From contig JAKVCU010000057.1 in NCBI GenBank assembly GCA_022448955.1, forward strand, positions 1-64,000: a DNA stretch of 64,000 bases, read 5' to 3'. The position numbers and the translations under genes were made by a program. The notes under the pieces were generated by a model. It searched no databases, was not told the DNA's origin, and was given only the letters and a program-made list of their open reading frames with translations. Source of the DNA: Saprospiraceae bacterium. Its GTDB lineage: Bacteria > Bacteroidota > Bacteroidia > Chitinophagales > Saprospiraceae. Of this stretch, positions 17,318 through 25,117 are shown piece by piece. Within the stretch, counting starts at the first letter, position 1. Each line of letters starts with the position of its first letter.

Positions 17318-20116
17318 TTGGATAGCAAACACTTTATCGATAATAGCGGCATATTTCTTGGTCTTTCTACCATTCCACTACCTTTAAAACAAGGGAAGGC
17401 TTTTTTTGAACGGGAAATACGACAAGGAATTTTTAGAAAATATAAAGACCGTATTCGTGACTTTTCATTCAACATTGAAAAGGATGACCCATCTATCTTA
17501 GCAGAATTTGAGCAATACTTTTATGAAGTAAGGGCTTTTTATTTATTCGGTCGCTTTGATTTGGCCGTTCTTTCCTTGGTAGATGATTTTAAGTTGGGAA
17601 GCAAAACTTTCCACCCTTACAGTCACCTTACAGAAGATACCTTATTAGATAATGATGGACAACTACTCCAGCCAGAGAATTTTATATTCCAAACGCAAAC
17701 GGGGTATGCGCCACAGTTGATCACAGAGTATCCCAGCTTATTAGAGCAGGCAAAAGATACTTTCCTAAAGGAAAAATCGGCACAGCATGCTGCTTTTCCT
17801 CTATTTGCTAGCTGTTCGCTAAAACTCAATAGTGCCTTTACTATAGGTGCCGGCGATGACTTTTTGAAACTGGTAGCTTCCATGATTTATTCTCGATTAG
17901 AAGCTAGTCCTGATTTCAAAGAGCATTTTGATTTTATCCTGCTCCAGAGCTTTTCATGGAACGAGTTTACCATTTTATTTTTTGCCGATAGCTATGATAC
18001 CATAACAAGGCATATCCTAGAAGTTCGTGAATTAAGTTTTGAGGAATTAAAGCTGTTTGATTACGGTCAAAATAAACTACTAGAAAGCATTCGCAAAGAA
18101 GCATTACTCAGGAAGCTATTAGAGCAGGAAGGAGAACAAGAAGAAAAGTTAGAGAAAGCGCATATCTTTGTGCATTCACAAACTGTATTTGGTTTCGATA
18201 TTGATTTGTTTGACGAACAAAATGGAAAGGTACAGGCTGATAGCCAACTATTTAAGCCTATTTTGGATGATAATTTAAAGCTGAATATTCAACTTTTTGT
18301 AAAACCTGGTCATCTTAAGAGTGTTGCCAAGCATTTCAATGAGAAATCCAAAGATTGGCATTTGCACATTGGCAATGGAGATTTTGTCTATCCTGTGCCC
18401 AACGGCAATTTAGAACTATCGTATAAAGAACTACTAAATAATACTGACTTAGAAGATCTAAACAAGCACATTCGCGGTATCCAAACTCACCCAGAGTTAG
18501 CAGTAGATTTAGATGAAATTGCAGGTAAAGAAGTGGGGGAGCACTACTTCTATACTAATGGATTACATCATTATGCTTTTGGATTCGAAAGCCTGAAAGA
18601 TCTAAGAAAGAATTTAATTGCGTGTAAGGTTTCAAAGACCGTTCGAGAACGAGTCGTCAATATGTATGTCAACTATAATAATGGTATCCAAGATCCGGTA
18701 CTATACGCTTACTTTATTGATCTTAAGCCGTTTTTGGACAAAACTTTATTCGATGTTGCCCAATTAGCAACAGAAGATGATCAATCTGTCGAGGAGTCAA
18801 GCGAGGTCTTGGATATTTTAACGAGTGATTTTGAAAAAGCTTTTCATAATCGTTATCATCTAAGCTACTTAATGTCAGAAATGACAGATTTTAATATGGA
18901 GTTCAATGGTGGCGTGCAGCAGCTAGTTAGTCTTTTTGATTCTGTTTATAAGGTGATGTCAAGTGTTTTATTGCAAGCTTATGATCGTTGTCCTACACTT
19001 TGTGTGAGTAGCATTTCGGGAATTGTTTCGAATGATATGTCCGTCGAAATGAGTTATGCACACCTATTACAGCCAAGTTTGTTTTTATCCACCGCAACCG
19101 CTTCGGCAGCCAAGTCATTTCTGAGTTATGTAGATTTAGGAGATCCTACCTTTGAACGATTTGAAAAGAAAACGACGCTTGTTCAGAGCTTGTCTTTAAT
19201 TGAACAACTACCATTCTTAGAGGATTTATCTGATCTATTCGGGGATATGATTAATTACTATATCACCTTTAATAAGGACACAGAGTTATTCATGTTCTGG
19301 TATTGGCATTACTTTTTGCAGAATCCCAATATGTATAATCAGAAAGGGGAAGTTAATGAAGAGTTATTCCTAATTTTCCTCCTCCGTTTGATGTTGCTCA
19401 TAGAGTATTTGGATCCAGAATCCAACTATTTTAAATCTAAAGTAGTGGCACCAAGCCACGATTTGCAAGATTTGTGGTTTAGATGGTTCCCTCGGACCCG
19501 CCAAAAGCTAGATGAAATCTTAGAAGATGAATCTATTCAAGATCTTAATGAATGGTTCACTCAAGCTAAATCGATAATTGAAGATCGACTCATCATTGAT
19601 AATTATGCTGGATTGGTAGAAAAGGATGTGAAGACAGAAGAACAAAAACGCAAGCTTTATAAAGAAATACTGCGCAATAGCGAATCTTCCAATATTCATG
19701 ACCTCTATGATTTAGAGTCAGCAATGCTAAAAGCCCGAATGGAAGAAATGGCCCTGTTAAGTGAACAAGTATCTTCTTTATTGAAGAAGGGAAGAGTATA
19801 TAATCCTGATCTGCCTTTAGCCAGATCGTCTGCTTTTTATGTTCAAGTGATTGTATATGCTTATTTGAAGCTATTATATAAGGAAAGTAAAGGAAATCTA
19901 TCTATTCTTTATCGAGAGAACGAATCAGGTCAACCATCTGATACCTTCGATACAGATCCAGACTTTAAACGATTGTATCCCAATTTTACTTTTGATCCAC
20001 GAGGTGGGCTATTCTTAACAAGTATTAAAGCTCGTAGGGATTACTTCCAGTATCGAGTAGCACTATATAATTCGTTGTATAGTATAGCCAGCAGAAAGAA
20101 AAGGGAGCTATTTTGA
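17318..20116 (+). CDS. large protein of unknown function (932 aa)
   Basis: I do not recognise this protein. It is soluble, with no signal peptide, membrane segment or NTPase motif. Residues 70-100 (RAFYLFGRFDLAVLSLVDDF) and 200-235 (FDFILLQSFSWNEFTILFFA) look like two copies of a similar beta-alpha-beta unit, followed by charged helices near 245-285. The C-terminus is rich in aromatic and basic residues (ARRDYFQYRVALYNSLY). The start is TTG 17318: the in-frame stop at 17312-17314 rules out anything upstream except ATT, and the next ATG is near residue 190. It converges on a TIR-domain gene, and a structured non-coding region lies upstream. A role in an accessory or defence module is inferred from this context only. 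Confidence 0.75.
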   Translation: MDSKHFIDNSGIFLGLSTIPLPLKQGKAFFEREIRQGIFRKYKDRIRDFSFNIEKDDPSILAEFEQYFYEVRAFYLFGRFDLAVLSLVDDFKLGSKTFHPYSHLTEDTLLDNDGQLLQPENFIFQTQTGYAPQLITEYPSLLEQAKDTFLKEKSAQHAAFPLFASCSLKLNSAFTIGAGDDFLKLVASMIYSRLEASPDFKEHFDFILLQSFSWNEFTILFFADSYDTITRHILEVRELSFEELKLFDYGQNKLLESIRKEALLRKLLEQEGEQEEKLEKAHIFVHSQTVFGFDIDLFDEQNGKVQADSQLFKPILDDNLKLNIQLFVKPGHLKSVAKHFNEKSKDWHLHIGNGDFVYPVPNGNLELSYKELLNNTDLEDLNKHIRGIQTHPELAVDLDEIAGKEVGEHYFYTNGLHHYAFGFESLKDLRKNLIACKVSKTVRERVVNMYVNYNNGIQDPVLYAYFIDLKPFLDKTLFDVAQLATEDDQSVEESSEVLDILTSDFEKAFHNRYHLSYLMSEMTDFNMEFNGGVQQLVSLFDSVYKVMSSVLLQAYDRCPTLCVSSISGIVSNDMSVEMSYAHLLQPSLFLSTATASAAKSFLSYVDLGDPTFERFEKKTTLVQSLSLIEQLPFLEDLSDLFGDMINYYITFNKDTELFMFWYWHYFLQNPNMYNQKGEVNEELFLIFLLRLMLLIEYLDPESNYFKSKVVAPSHDLQDLWFRWFPRTRQKLDEILEDESIQDLNEWFTQAKSIIEDRLIIDNYAGLVEKDVKTEEQKRKLYKEILRNSESSNIHDLYDLESAMLKARMEEMALLSEQVSSLLKKGRVYNPDLPLARSSAFYVQVIVYAYLKLLYKESKGNLSILYRENESGQPSDTFDTDPDFKRLYPNFTFDPRGGLFLTSIKARRDYFQYRVALYNSLYSIASRKKRELF

Positions 20117-20157
20117 ATCTAATTTTTGGTAGACAAAAAAAGGAGGAAAATCAATGA

Positions 20158-20319
20158 TCAACGACGCACTAGCCACTTTAAGACCTTCTTCTTATTTCTT
20201 TTTGGTAAAAATGGTTTTTTCTTGATATTAGAAGAACACAATGCAAGTTCTTCGTGAATCGCTGTACTAACAACAGTAGTAGATCTTTCGTTGATGATTA
20301 GATTGGTTTGTTTTCGCAT
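20158..20319 (-). CDS. possible small basic protein (53 aa)
   Basis: An ATG-started ORF of 53 residues, running leftward between the unknown 932-aa gene and the TIR gene and in the same orientation as the TIR gene. The C-terminal third is strongly basic (IKKKPFLPKRNKKKVLKWL). No domain is recognised and its coding status is uncertain. Start and stop are clean (ATG at 20319, TGA at 20158). It may instead be chance in an AT-rich spacer. Confidence 0.3.
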   Translation of the reverse strand: MRKQTNLIINERSTTVVSTAIHEELALCSSNIKKKPFLPKRNKKKVLKWLVRR

Positions 20320-20570
20320 AAATACACATTTAGCAATTTCAAGTAGTGGTATGCATTTACTTGACCCTTAGATTTATTTATTGACAACAAGGACTTGTAA
20401 CTTATCAAAAAAATTATTCTTTGTGATGGTTTTAGCAACAATTAGATTTAGCGTTAGTGGTATCGGTAAGGACAATGAATAAACTTCTAGCAATTATTCC
20501 ATTCAATATCTTCCCGCTCTCAATAAAAATAGATAAAAATAGCTGAAAAAGCAAGTCCACTTTGCGCTGA
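20320..20570. other. spacer downstream of TIR gene
   Basis: AT-rich spacer with no supported gene. A short inverted repeat TTTGCG/CGCAAA (20561-20581) spans the TIR stop codon. I see no T-rich terminator. Confidence 0.4.
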
Positions 20571-21506
20571 CTAGTCGCAAATTTCTGACTTGGTAAAGAC
20601 TTTATAGGCTATTTTAATCTTACCATTAAAGCCATATTTACGTAGACGCTCTCTCAAAGTCATAAACTTCCCATAATTTCTTGAAAATGACGACTTATAA
20701 GTATTATAGTTATTATAACTGGCTGATTCAAGATCATAAATGACGATACAGTAATAGCGTTGTTCCTCTTTGGCAATACTTTCGTAAAGGACATGTATGT
20801 CATTTGAAATTTCATCTATTTCCTGCTGGATATTCATTTCACGCATGCGAATATTTTCGGCTTCCAGTACCGTCTGCTCCAGCGTTTTCTTGGTCATTCC
20901 AGATATTTCATAACCATGTCGTTGAAGGAAATAGTTCCAGAAATAGGTATTCTGTTGAAACTCCTTATATTTTTCATCGAATACGTCGGAGTACTTTTCT
21001 ACTTCCGTAAAAAACTCCTCCTCTCTAAGCAGCAGCTCTTCAATCTCATAGTTGCCTTGCTCTTGTTCTCTTGATATTTTTTCGTACTGAATGTTTTCCG
21101 CAACAATTTTTATTCCATCCGCAATATTGAGAAAAGCTTCATTGATATTTTTCCAAAGCGTTACAGGGGTTTTAGTTGAAGGAAGCGGTTCCAAATCTGC
21201 AAACGCACTAGTATGCCATAGGCTAGGCCTAATCAAAATCGGAACAAGCTGACGTTCGCGAATCAGATAGCTCAAATCACCAGTAGTCTCTTCTAAAAAA
21301 AAATATAAAAAGGCAGGACTAATCAGGCAAAAGAAAACGTCAAATCGAGCTGCTTCCTGACGACTAATATTAGTAAGATGAATGTCAAATTCCTCTATTT
21401 CTAGTATCTCCTTCCGCTCGAAAGGTGCAATGAACAGCCTTAAATCAGTACAATACTTTTGATCCTCATTTGTTGCGTATAAAAATGCTGCTTTGACTGC
21501 TTCCAC
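20571..21506 (-). CDS. TIR-domain protein with C-terminal coiled coil
   Basis: A 311-residue product starting at GTG 21506. Residues 4-137 fit a bacterial TIR domain (TIR_2 type): first strand KAAFLYATNEDQKYC, LFIAPFER, FDVFFCLISPAFL, LVPILIRPSLW, LPSTKTPVTLW and NEAFLNIADGI. Residues 140-250 are charged and mostly helical (probable coiled coil), and 255-311 form a small basic/aromatic tail. TIR domains act as NAD-cleaving effectors or as scaffolds. The usual S-x-x-[FYW]-L...EL helix here reads SPAFLYFFLEETTGDL, so the catalytic glutamate is uncertain. It has no membrane segment. It converges with the 932-residue gene, and two inverted repeats lie just upstream of its start. Confidence 0.8.
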   Translation of the reverse strand: MEAVKAAFLYATNEDQKYCTDLRLFIAPFERKEILEIEEFDIHLTNISRQEAARFDVFFCLISPAFLYFFLEETTGDLSYLIRERQLVPILIRPSLWHTSAFADLEPLPSTKTPVTLWKNINEAFLNIADGIKIVAENIQYEKISREQEQGNYEIEELLLREEEFFTEVEKYSDVFDEKYKEFQQNTYFWNYFLQRHGYEISGMTKKTLEQTVLEAENIRMREMNIQQEIDEISNDIHVLYESIAKEEQRYYCIVIYDLESASYNNYNTYKSSFSRNYGKFMTLRERLRKYGFNGKIKIAYKVFTKSEICD

Positions 21507-21525
21507 GGAGTATTGGTTAATGGTT

Positions 21526-21585
21526 ATCTGTTAGTGGCTGTTGATTATTAGTTAACAGATTAATATGTCGAACGAACAATCGACA
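21526..21585. promoter_or_regulatory. inverted repeats upstream of TIR gene
   Basis: Two perfect inverted repeats sit 20-80 bases before the TIR start: ATCTGTTA/TAACAGAT (21526-21560) and TGTCGA/TCGACA (21566-21585). They could be operator sites or an mRNA leader fold. The stretch also contains degenerate GTTA-type short repeats common in Bacteroidota spacers. Confidence 0.4.
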
Positions 21586-21821
21586 ACAAGCAACCAACAA
21601 TTAAAAATCTTGTAATTTTAATGAAAAACGAATGAATTAACAATTAAAGTGCCCTAATTGTACATCATGACCTTTAGTTGTAAACGCAAACATAGAAGCC
21701 TCAGAAGAAAAATCCATTGCTAATCATTATTTTTAGAAAACCGATTGGGAAATTTGTCATTTGAGTTTAGAATGGTCAATAGTTTGCTTCTGCAAGACAA
21801 TGAAATAATCTCCAAAGCTTG

Positions 21822-21853
21822 TTTGAAAAAACAATCAAATATTTTTACTTTTG
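21822..21853 (+). promoter_or_regulatory. Bacteroidota-type promoter of rpsU
   Basis: TTTG at 21822-21825, a 20-nt spacer, then TACTTTTG (TANNTTTG) at 21846-21853. This matches the consensus for the primary sigma factor of Bacteroidota and lies 39 nt before the rpsU ATG. Confidence 0.75.
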
Positions 21854-21891
21854 CATCTCATTTTAAAAATTAACCAAAAAGGAGTTATCTC

Positions 21892-22086
21892 ATGCTTATT
21901 ATTGAAGTAAAAGATGGCGAAAGCATTGATCGCGCTTTGAAGCGCTACAAAAGAAAGCACCAACAAACAAAAATGCGTAGAGAATTACGTGCAAGAAAAG
22001 AATTCACTAAGCCTTCTGTAAGAAGAAGAAACGAAAAGCTTGGTGCTATATACCGCAATAGAAAATTAGTAGAGGGCGAAATCTAA
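21892..22086 (+). CDS. rpsU: 30S ribosomal protein bS21
   Basis: A 64-residue, highly basic protein with the bS21 signature: MLIIEVKDGESIDRALKRYK, then MRRELRARKEF and KPSVRRRNEKLGAIYRNRK. bS21 binds the small ribosomal subunit near the mRNA exit site and affects initiation. Length is normal for Bacteroidota. It is monocistronic, with a consensus promoter upstream and a strong intrinsic terminator downstream. A GGAG purine stretch sits about 10 nt before the ATG, notable in a phylum that often lacks Shine-Dalgarno sites. Confidence 0.97.
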   Translation: MLIIEVKDGESIDRALKRYKRKHQQTKMRRELRARKEFTKPSVRRRNEKLGAIYRNRKLVEGEI

Positions 22087-22117
22087 ACTCATTTGCTAGA
22101 CTAAATAATAGAGCAGA

Positions 22118-22159
22118 AGCGGCATACTTGTTTAATTAGTGTGCCGCTATTGTTGTTTT
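22118..22159 (+). terminator. rpsU terminator
   Basis: A 10-bp stem with one T-G wobble (AGCGGCATAC / GTGTGCCGCT), an 11-nt loop, then a T-rich run. It begins 31 nt after the rpsU stop. Confidence 0.8.
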
Positions 22160-22337
22160 CAGGCCTCTAGCCAAATGTTTTTTCCATCCCCTTTTTCCTA
22201 CCACTTTGTTTAAATCTTGATGTTAACTATATCCAATTAGCTTTCTATGCAATACACAGCTTAGGAATGAAGTAATTTTTAATAAAAAAATATTTCGACC
22301 AATGAATTATTGCTGATTAGCACTTTTGCTTTCATCT

Positions 22338-22345
22338 TACCTTTG
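22338..22345 (+). promoter_or_regulatory. possible -7 element TACCTTTG
   Basis: A TANNTTTG match 22 nt before the start of the small outer-membrane protein gene. No good -33 TTTG is seen at standard spacing. Confidence 0.4.
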
Positions 22346-22366
22346 TCCGAAACAAAATAATTAATC

Positions 22367-22873
22367 ATGAAGTTACCTATTTTGACTACACTATTTGTTT
22401 TGTGTTCGTGTGTATTATTTGCTCAAGAATCAGAAAAGAAGTTTTATTTCAATACCAATATTGGCCGAACGGCCAGTATGTTTGATGATGCATCTGGTTA
22501 TCACATAGAACTGATGCCTGGTTTTAAATTAACTAATAGAGTTGATCTTATCTCTCAGATTTCTTTCTCAGCTTTAAATATAAAAAGTTCCTTCATATCC
22601 GGGAGAACAGGCCGAGCAACTTCTAAAAAGCTATTGCTAGGTACTCGATTTTATTTTTCTAAGCCTTCCGCTAGCTTTCGTTTTTACACTAATATCCTTT
22701 GCGGGGTAGATTATTATAATAAACAAAATAATAATGATTTTCACAATATGCCGATAGAGGGAAACATTGGTTTTTCATTAGGTCTTTATGGGCGACATCG
22801 TTCTGGACTTAATGGTGGATTGGCTTTTGAATCATCTGGTATTTTTGTCCTGAAACTAGGTTATCATTTCTAA
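22367..22873 (+). CDS. small outer-membrane beta-barrel protein
   Basis: A 168-residue product with a clear signal peptide (MKLPILTTLFVLCSCVLFAQ). Alternating hydrophobic/polar strands follow, and it ends in YHF, the aromatic C-terminal residue typical of outer-membrane barrels. The size fits an 8-strand OmpX/OmpW-like barrel. No ligand or enzymatic motif is visible. It is monocistronic with a strong terminator. Function unknown; surface exposure is inferred. Confidence 0.75.
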   Translation: MKLPILTTLFVLCSCVLFAQESEKKFYFNTNIGRTASMFDDASGYHIELMPGFKLTNRVDLISQISFSALNIKSSFISGRTGRATSKKLLLGTRFYFSKPSASFRFYTNILCGVDYYNKQNNNDFHNMPIEGNIGFSLGLYGRHRSGLNGGLAFESSGIFVLKLGYHF

Positions 22874-22905
22874 ATTTATTCCTTAAACGCTTTCAAAAAA
22901 TAATA

Positions 22906-22947
22906 GGCACCATAAAATCCTACTAAAGGAATTTATGGTGCCATTTT
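22906..22947 (+). terminator. strong intrinsic terminator
   Basis: A 15-base arm (GGCACCATAAAATCC) pairs with GGAATTTATGGTGCC with one mismatch around a 7-nt loop (22906-22942), followed by ATTTT. Confidence 0.85.
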
Positions 22948-23395
22948 CTGCTTTAATACTAAAATTGGGAGGCAGAAAAATTAGTACATTAAAATTCTAA
23001 GCTAAAGGCTAATAGGTTCAAGTCAGCTCATAAATCATGGGCACCTTTCTTATTATTTTCGAGCTGACCATTTTATTATATCAGCAATGTTGACTAGCCG
23101 CCTTGTTTTTTTGTAGGTATCAAATGTATAATAATCCGAATCAAACACCTAGAGAAATCTTTCTTAGTAAGCCAAATGAAGTTGTTCGTCATAGGCAATA
23201 GAAATACTAATCTATAAAATTTTAGATTCAGACATTTAATGCCTAACTTCCCTTAGTCAAGCTTTAACTGTGAAGTTGTTTTAACAGTAGGCTATTACTC
23301 ATCAAGAATAATCACTAGAATGCTTAGGCAAAGCTCCTGTTGAGTTTCAATTTTTAAATAACTTCTATCAGAAAATTCTAAAATACGGTAAGAAT
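22943..23395. other. non-coding region with dispersed repeat
   Basis: No gene seen. It holds GTCAGCTC/GAGCTGAC (23022-23068) and a 30-bp sequence at 23072-23101 that recurs at 44828-44857 (27 of 30 bases identical). Confidence 0.5.
23072..23101 (+). repeat. 30-bp dispersed repeat, copy 1
   Basis: Identical to 44828-44857 at 27 of 30 positions, with an invariant core TTGACTAGCCGC. Both copies are intergenic and each lies a few hundred bases upstream of a gene on the + strand. Confidence 0.6.
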
Positions 23396-24439
23396 ATGGG
23401 CTTTTTAAATGAAATTAAAAAACTAGTTTTTAGTGCAAAGTCTGTGGCAAAGTCTCAGGCTAAAAAAGCGGCAGAAGAAGGTAAGAAAGCAGGGGAGGAT
23501 ATGTTAGATAAAACAAATGAAACTTTGCAAAAAGCAAAAGAAAAAGCCGAAACATTCACTTCAGAGGTGTCCACTAAAGCCGAGTCTTTATTCGAAACAG
23601 CTAAAGAAACTGCAGAAGATATAGGCGCAAAAATTTGGGAAGAAACAGAAAAGGCTGTTGAAAAAGCAAAAGGTTTGGTTGAAGATAAAGGGCTATCCAA
23701 TCAAAGTGATAATCCGATAGTCATGGGAGTGGAAAAAACAGAAGGAGATCCTAATTTTTTTGAGGATGATGGCTTTGTTCCTGATAAAAAAAGTTCTGGC
23801 ATAAGCGATAATTTGCGCTCAGCAGCTGATAAAGCAGCCAAAGCCGCTGGTAAATTAGGGGATGAAATTATGGATCGTACAGCAGGGGTAAGAAAAGTAA
23901 TTTCAGATACTTCAGAAAAGGTTGGTGAAAAAGTATTAGATGTTTCAGAGCAAGTTGGTGAAAAAGTATTAGATGTTTCTGAAAAGGTAGGAGAGAAGGT
24001 GATCGATACAGCGGAAGATATCGGCAGTAAATTATTTGATAAGGCAAAATCATTTGCCGATAAGGCGACAGAACAAGCAGAAAGTTTATTTGATAAGGCA
24101 CAAGAAGAAGCTGCCAAAGAATCAATGGATGATGTGATTAAAAAGGCGCAGCAAGCGAATGCAGATCTAGAAAATAAGGTGAAAAAAGCGGATGAAACAT
24201 TTGCAGAACGTATGGGTAAAGAGGATGGCCTAGGTAAACATGAAAGTTTCTTCGATAAGGCTGCCCGCTATGCTGATGGTGATTACAGCGCGGAAGGACA
24301 AAACATAGAAGGAGAAATGGAGATTAAACAAAATCCAGATTATAAACCAGCAGAAAAGAAAAAAGGCAATGTACCTGGATTTGAGGATTTGGATGGAGAT
24401 GGCAACGAAATAATAGATGATGCCATTTTGGAAGACTAA
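23396..24439 (+). CDS. LEA-like amphipathic helix repeat protein
   Basis: A 347-residue, very hydrophilic protein rich in Lys, Glu and Ala, with no signal peptide or membrane segment. Most of residues 10-260 are long amphipathic helices with an 11-residue periodicity; the clearest run, near residues 176-215, reads VGEKVLDVSEQ, VGEKVLDVSEK, VGEKVIDTAED. This resembles group 3 LEA and YtxH/apolipoprotein-like proteins that coat membranes or protect proteins during desiccation or osmotic stress. The C-terminus has an acidic DLDGDGNEIIDD segment that could bind calcium. It is monocistronic. A stress-protection role is inferred from composition only. Confidence 0.75.
   Translation: MGFLNEIKKLVFSAKSVAKSQAKKAAEEGKKAGEDMLDKTNETLQKAKEKAETFTSEVSTKAESLFETAKETAEDIGAKIWEETEKAVEKAKGLVEDKGLSNQSDNPIVMGVEKTEGDPNFFEDDGFVPDKKSSGISDNLRSAADKAAKAAGKLGDEIMDRTAGVRKVISDTSEKVGEKVLDVSEQVGEKVLDVSEKVGEKVIDTAEDIGSKLFDKAKSFADKATEQAESLFDKAQEEAAKESMDDVIKKAQQANADLENKVKKADETFAERMGKEDGLGKHESFFDKAARYADGDYSAEGQNIEGEMEIKQNPDYKPAEKKKGNVPGFEDLDGDGNEIIDDAILED
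23921..24019 (+). repeat. 33-bp tandem repeat in LEA-like gene
   Basis: Three 33-bp units encode the 11-residue repeats. The first 26 bases of units 1 (23921-23953) and 2 (23954-23986) are identical, which shows recent duplication; unit 3 is diverged. Confidence 0.85.
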
Positions 24440-24464
24440 AAACGTGATTACTCATAAAAAAAAG

Positions 24465-24498
24465 AAACGGGCAATTGGCGTAAGCTGATTGCCCGTTT
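24465..24498. terminator. terminator after LEA-like gene
   Basis: A perfect 11-bp stem (AAACGGGCAAT / ATTGCCCGTTT) with a 12-nt loop, 26 nt after the stop. The A-run lies on its left side, so it may work in both directions. Confidence 0.7.
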
Positions 24499-25117
24499 GC
24501 TTGAAATTCCACTATAAATCTAGTTTGTTTATTTTTTATTTCTTCAATCAGGTAGAGTGCTCATCCAAGGTTTAAGTGCTGTTGTTAGTGTTTGATAGTA
24601 TAAAATTTTACCATCTAGTGTTGGTAAGTGTTTGCGCTGTTTCTATAACAAATATGCAATGCAAAAGAGAGCAGTATCTAAAAAATTAGGATTTTGGAAG
24701 GAAATGGAAGTTTTCAAGTAGGAATCGACCATTTTTTTGAAAAAATCAATCAAAATTGGATGACCTTTTTCTTTCTCAATTGACTAATAAATAGATCATG
24801 CTAGAAAAGAGCTATGATTTTGACGCATTGTCTCCAGCTCCTTATACAAATGTTGTATGAAGGAGCTTTTATTTTCAATTAAACAAAAATTGTCAGATAG
24901 CGTATAAATTTATTTTATTGTCAGTTGGGCAAAATCAGTTTTACAACTAACTTGGGGCAAATATTGATAATTTTTTGAATAAAAAAAGTATCTTTCGGAT
25001 TGAAGGCCTTTTGCCTACTCTATTGATGCTAGTCAAGAAAAGCAAAAAATTAGACTTAGTTACTTCACTAAGTTTTGATTCCTTCAAGTCATTCTCTTGG
25101 TATTTAAATTAAAGTAT
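24499..25117. other. non-coding region, possible sRNA
   Basis: No ORF longer than about 20 codons is convincing between the two terminators at 24465-24498 and 24836-24874. The second terminator has no protein gene in front of it, so a short transcript could end there. Nothing recognised in 24875-25117. Confidence 0.35.
24836..24874 (+). terminator. orphan intrinsic terminator
   Basis: AGCTCCTT / AAGGAGCT stem (24836-24867) enclosing an inner ATACAA/TTGTAT pairing, then TTTATTTT. It lies in a 680-bp gene-free stretch. Confidence 0.7.

Noticed and set aside
20154-20225. 23-codon forward ORF preceded by AGGAGG-like bases after the 932-aa gene
   Set aside because: It is too short to judge and lies on the opposite strand of the 53-codon candidate. 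The purine run may be chance.
23921-24019. CRISPR-like repeats
   Set aside because: The 33-bp units are directly adjacent without spacers and encode an in-frame protein repeat. No cas genes are present.
23701-24117. Long antisense frame inside the LEA-like gene
   Set aside because: It is a Ser/Leu-rich mirror of the repetitive Lys/Glu coding sequence, with no start signal or family features.
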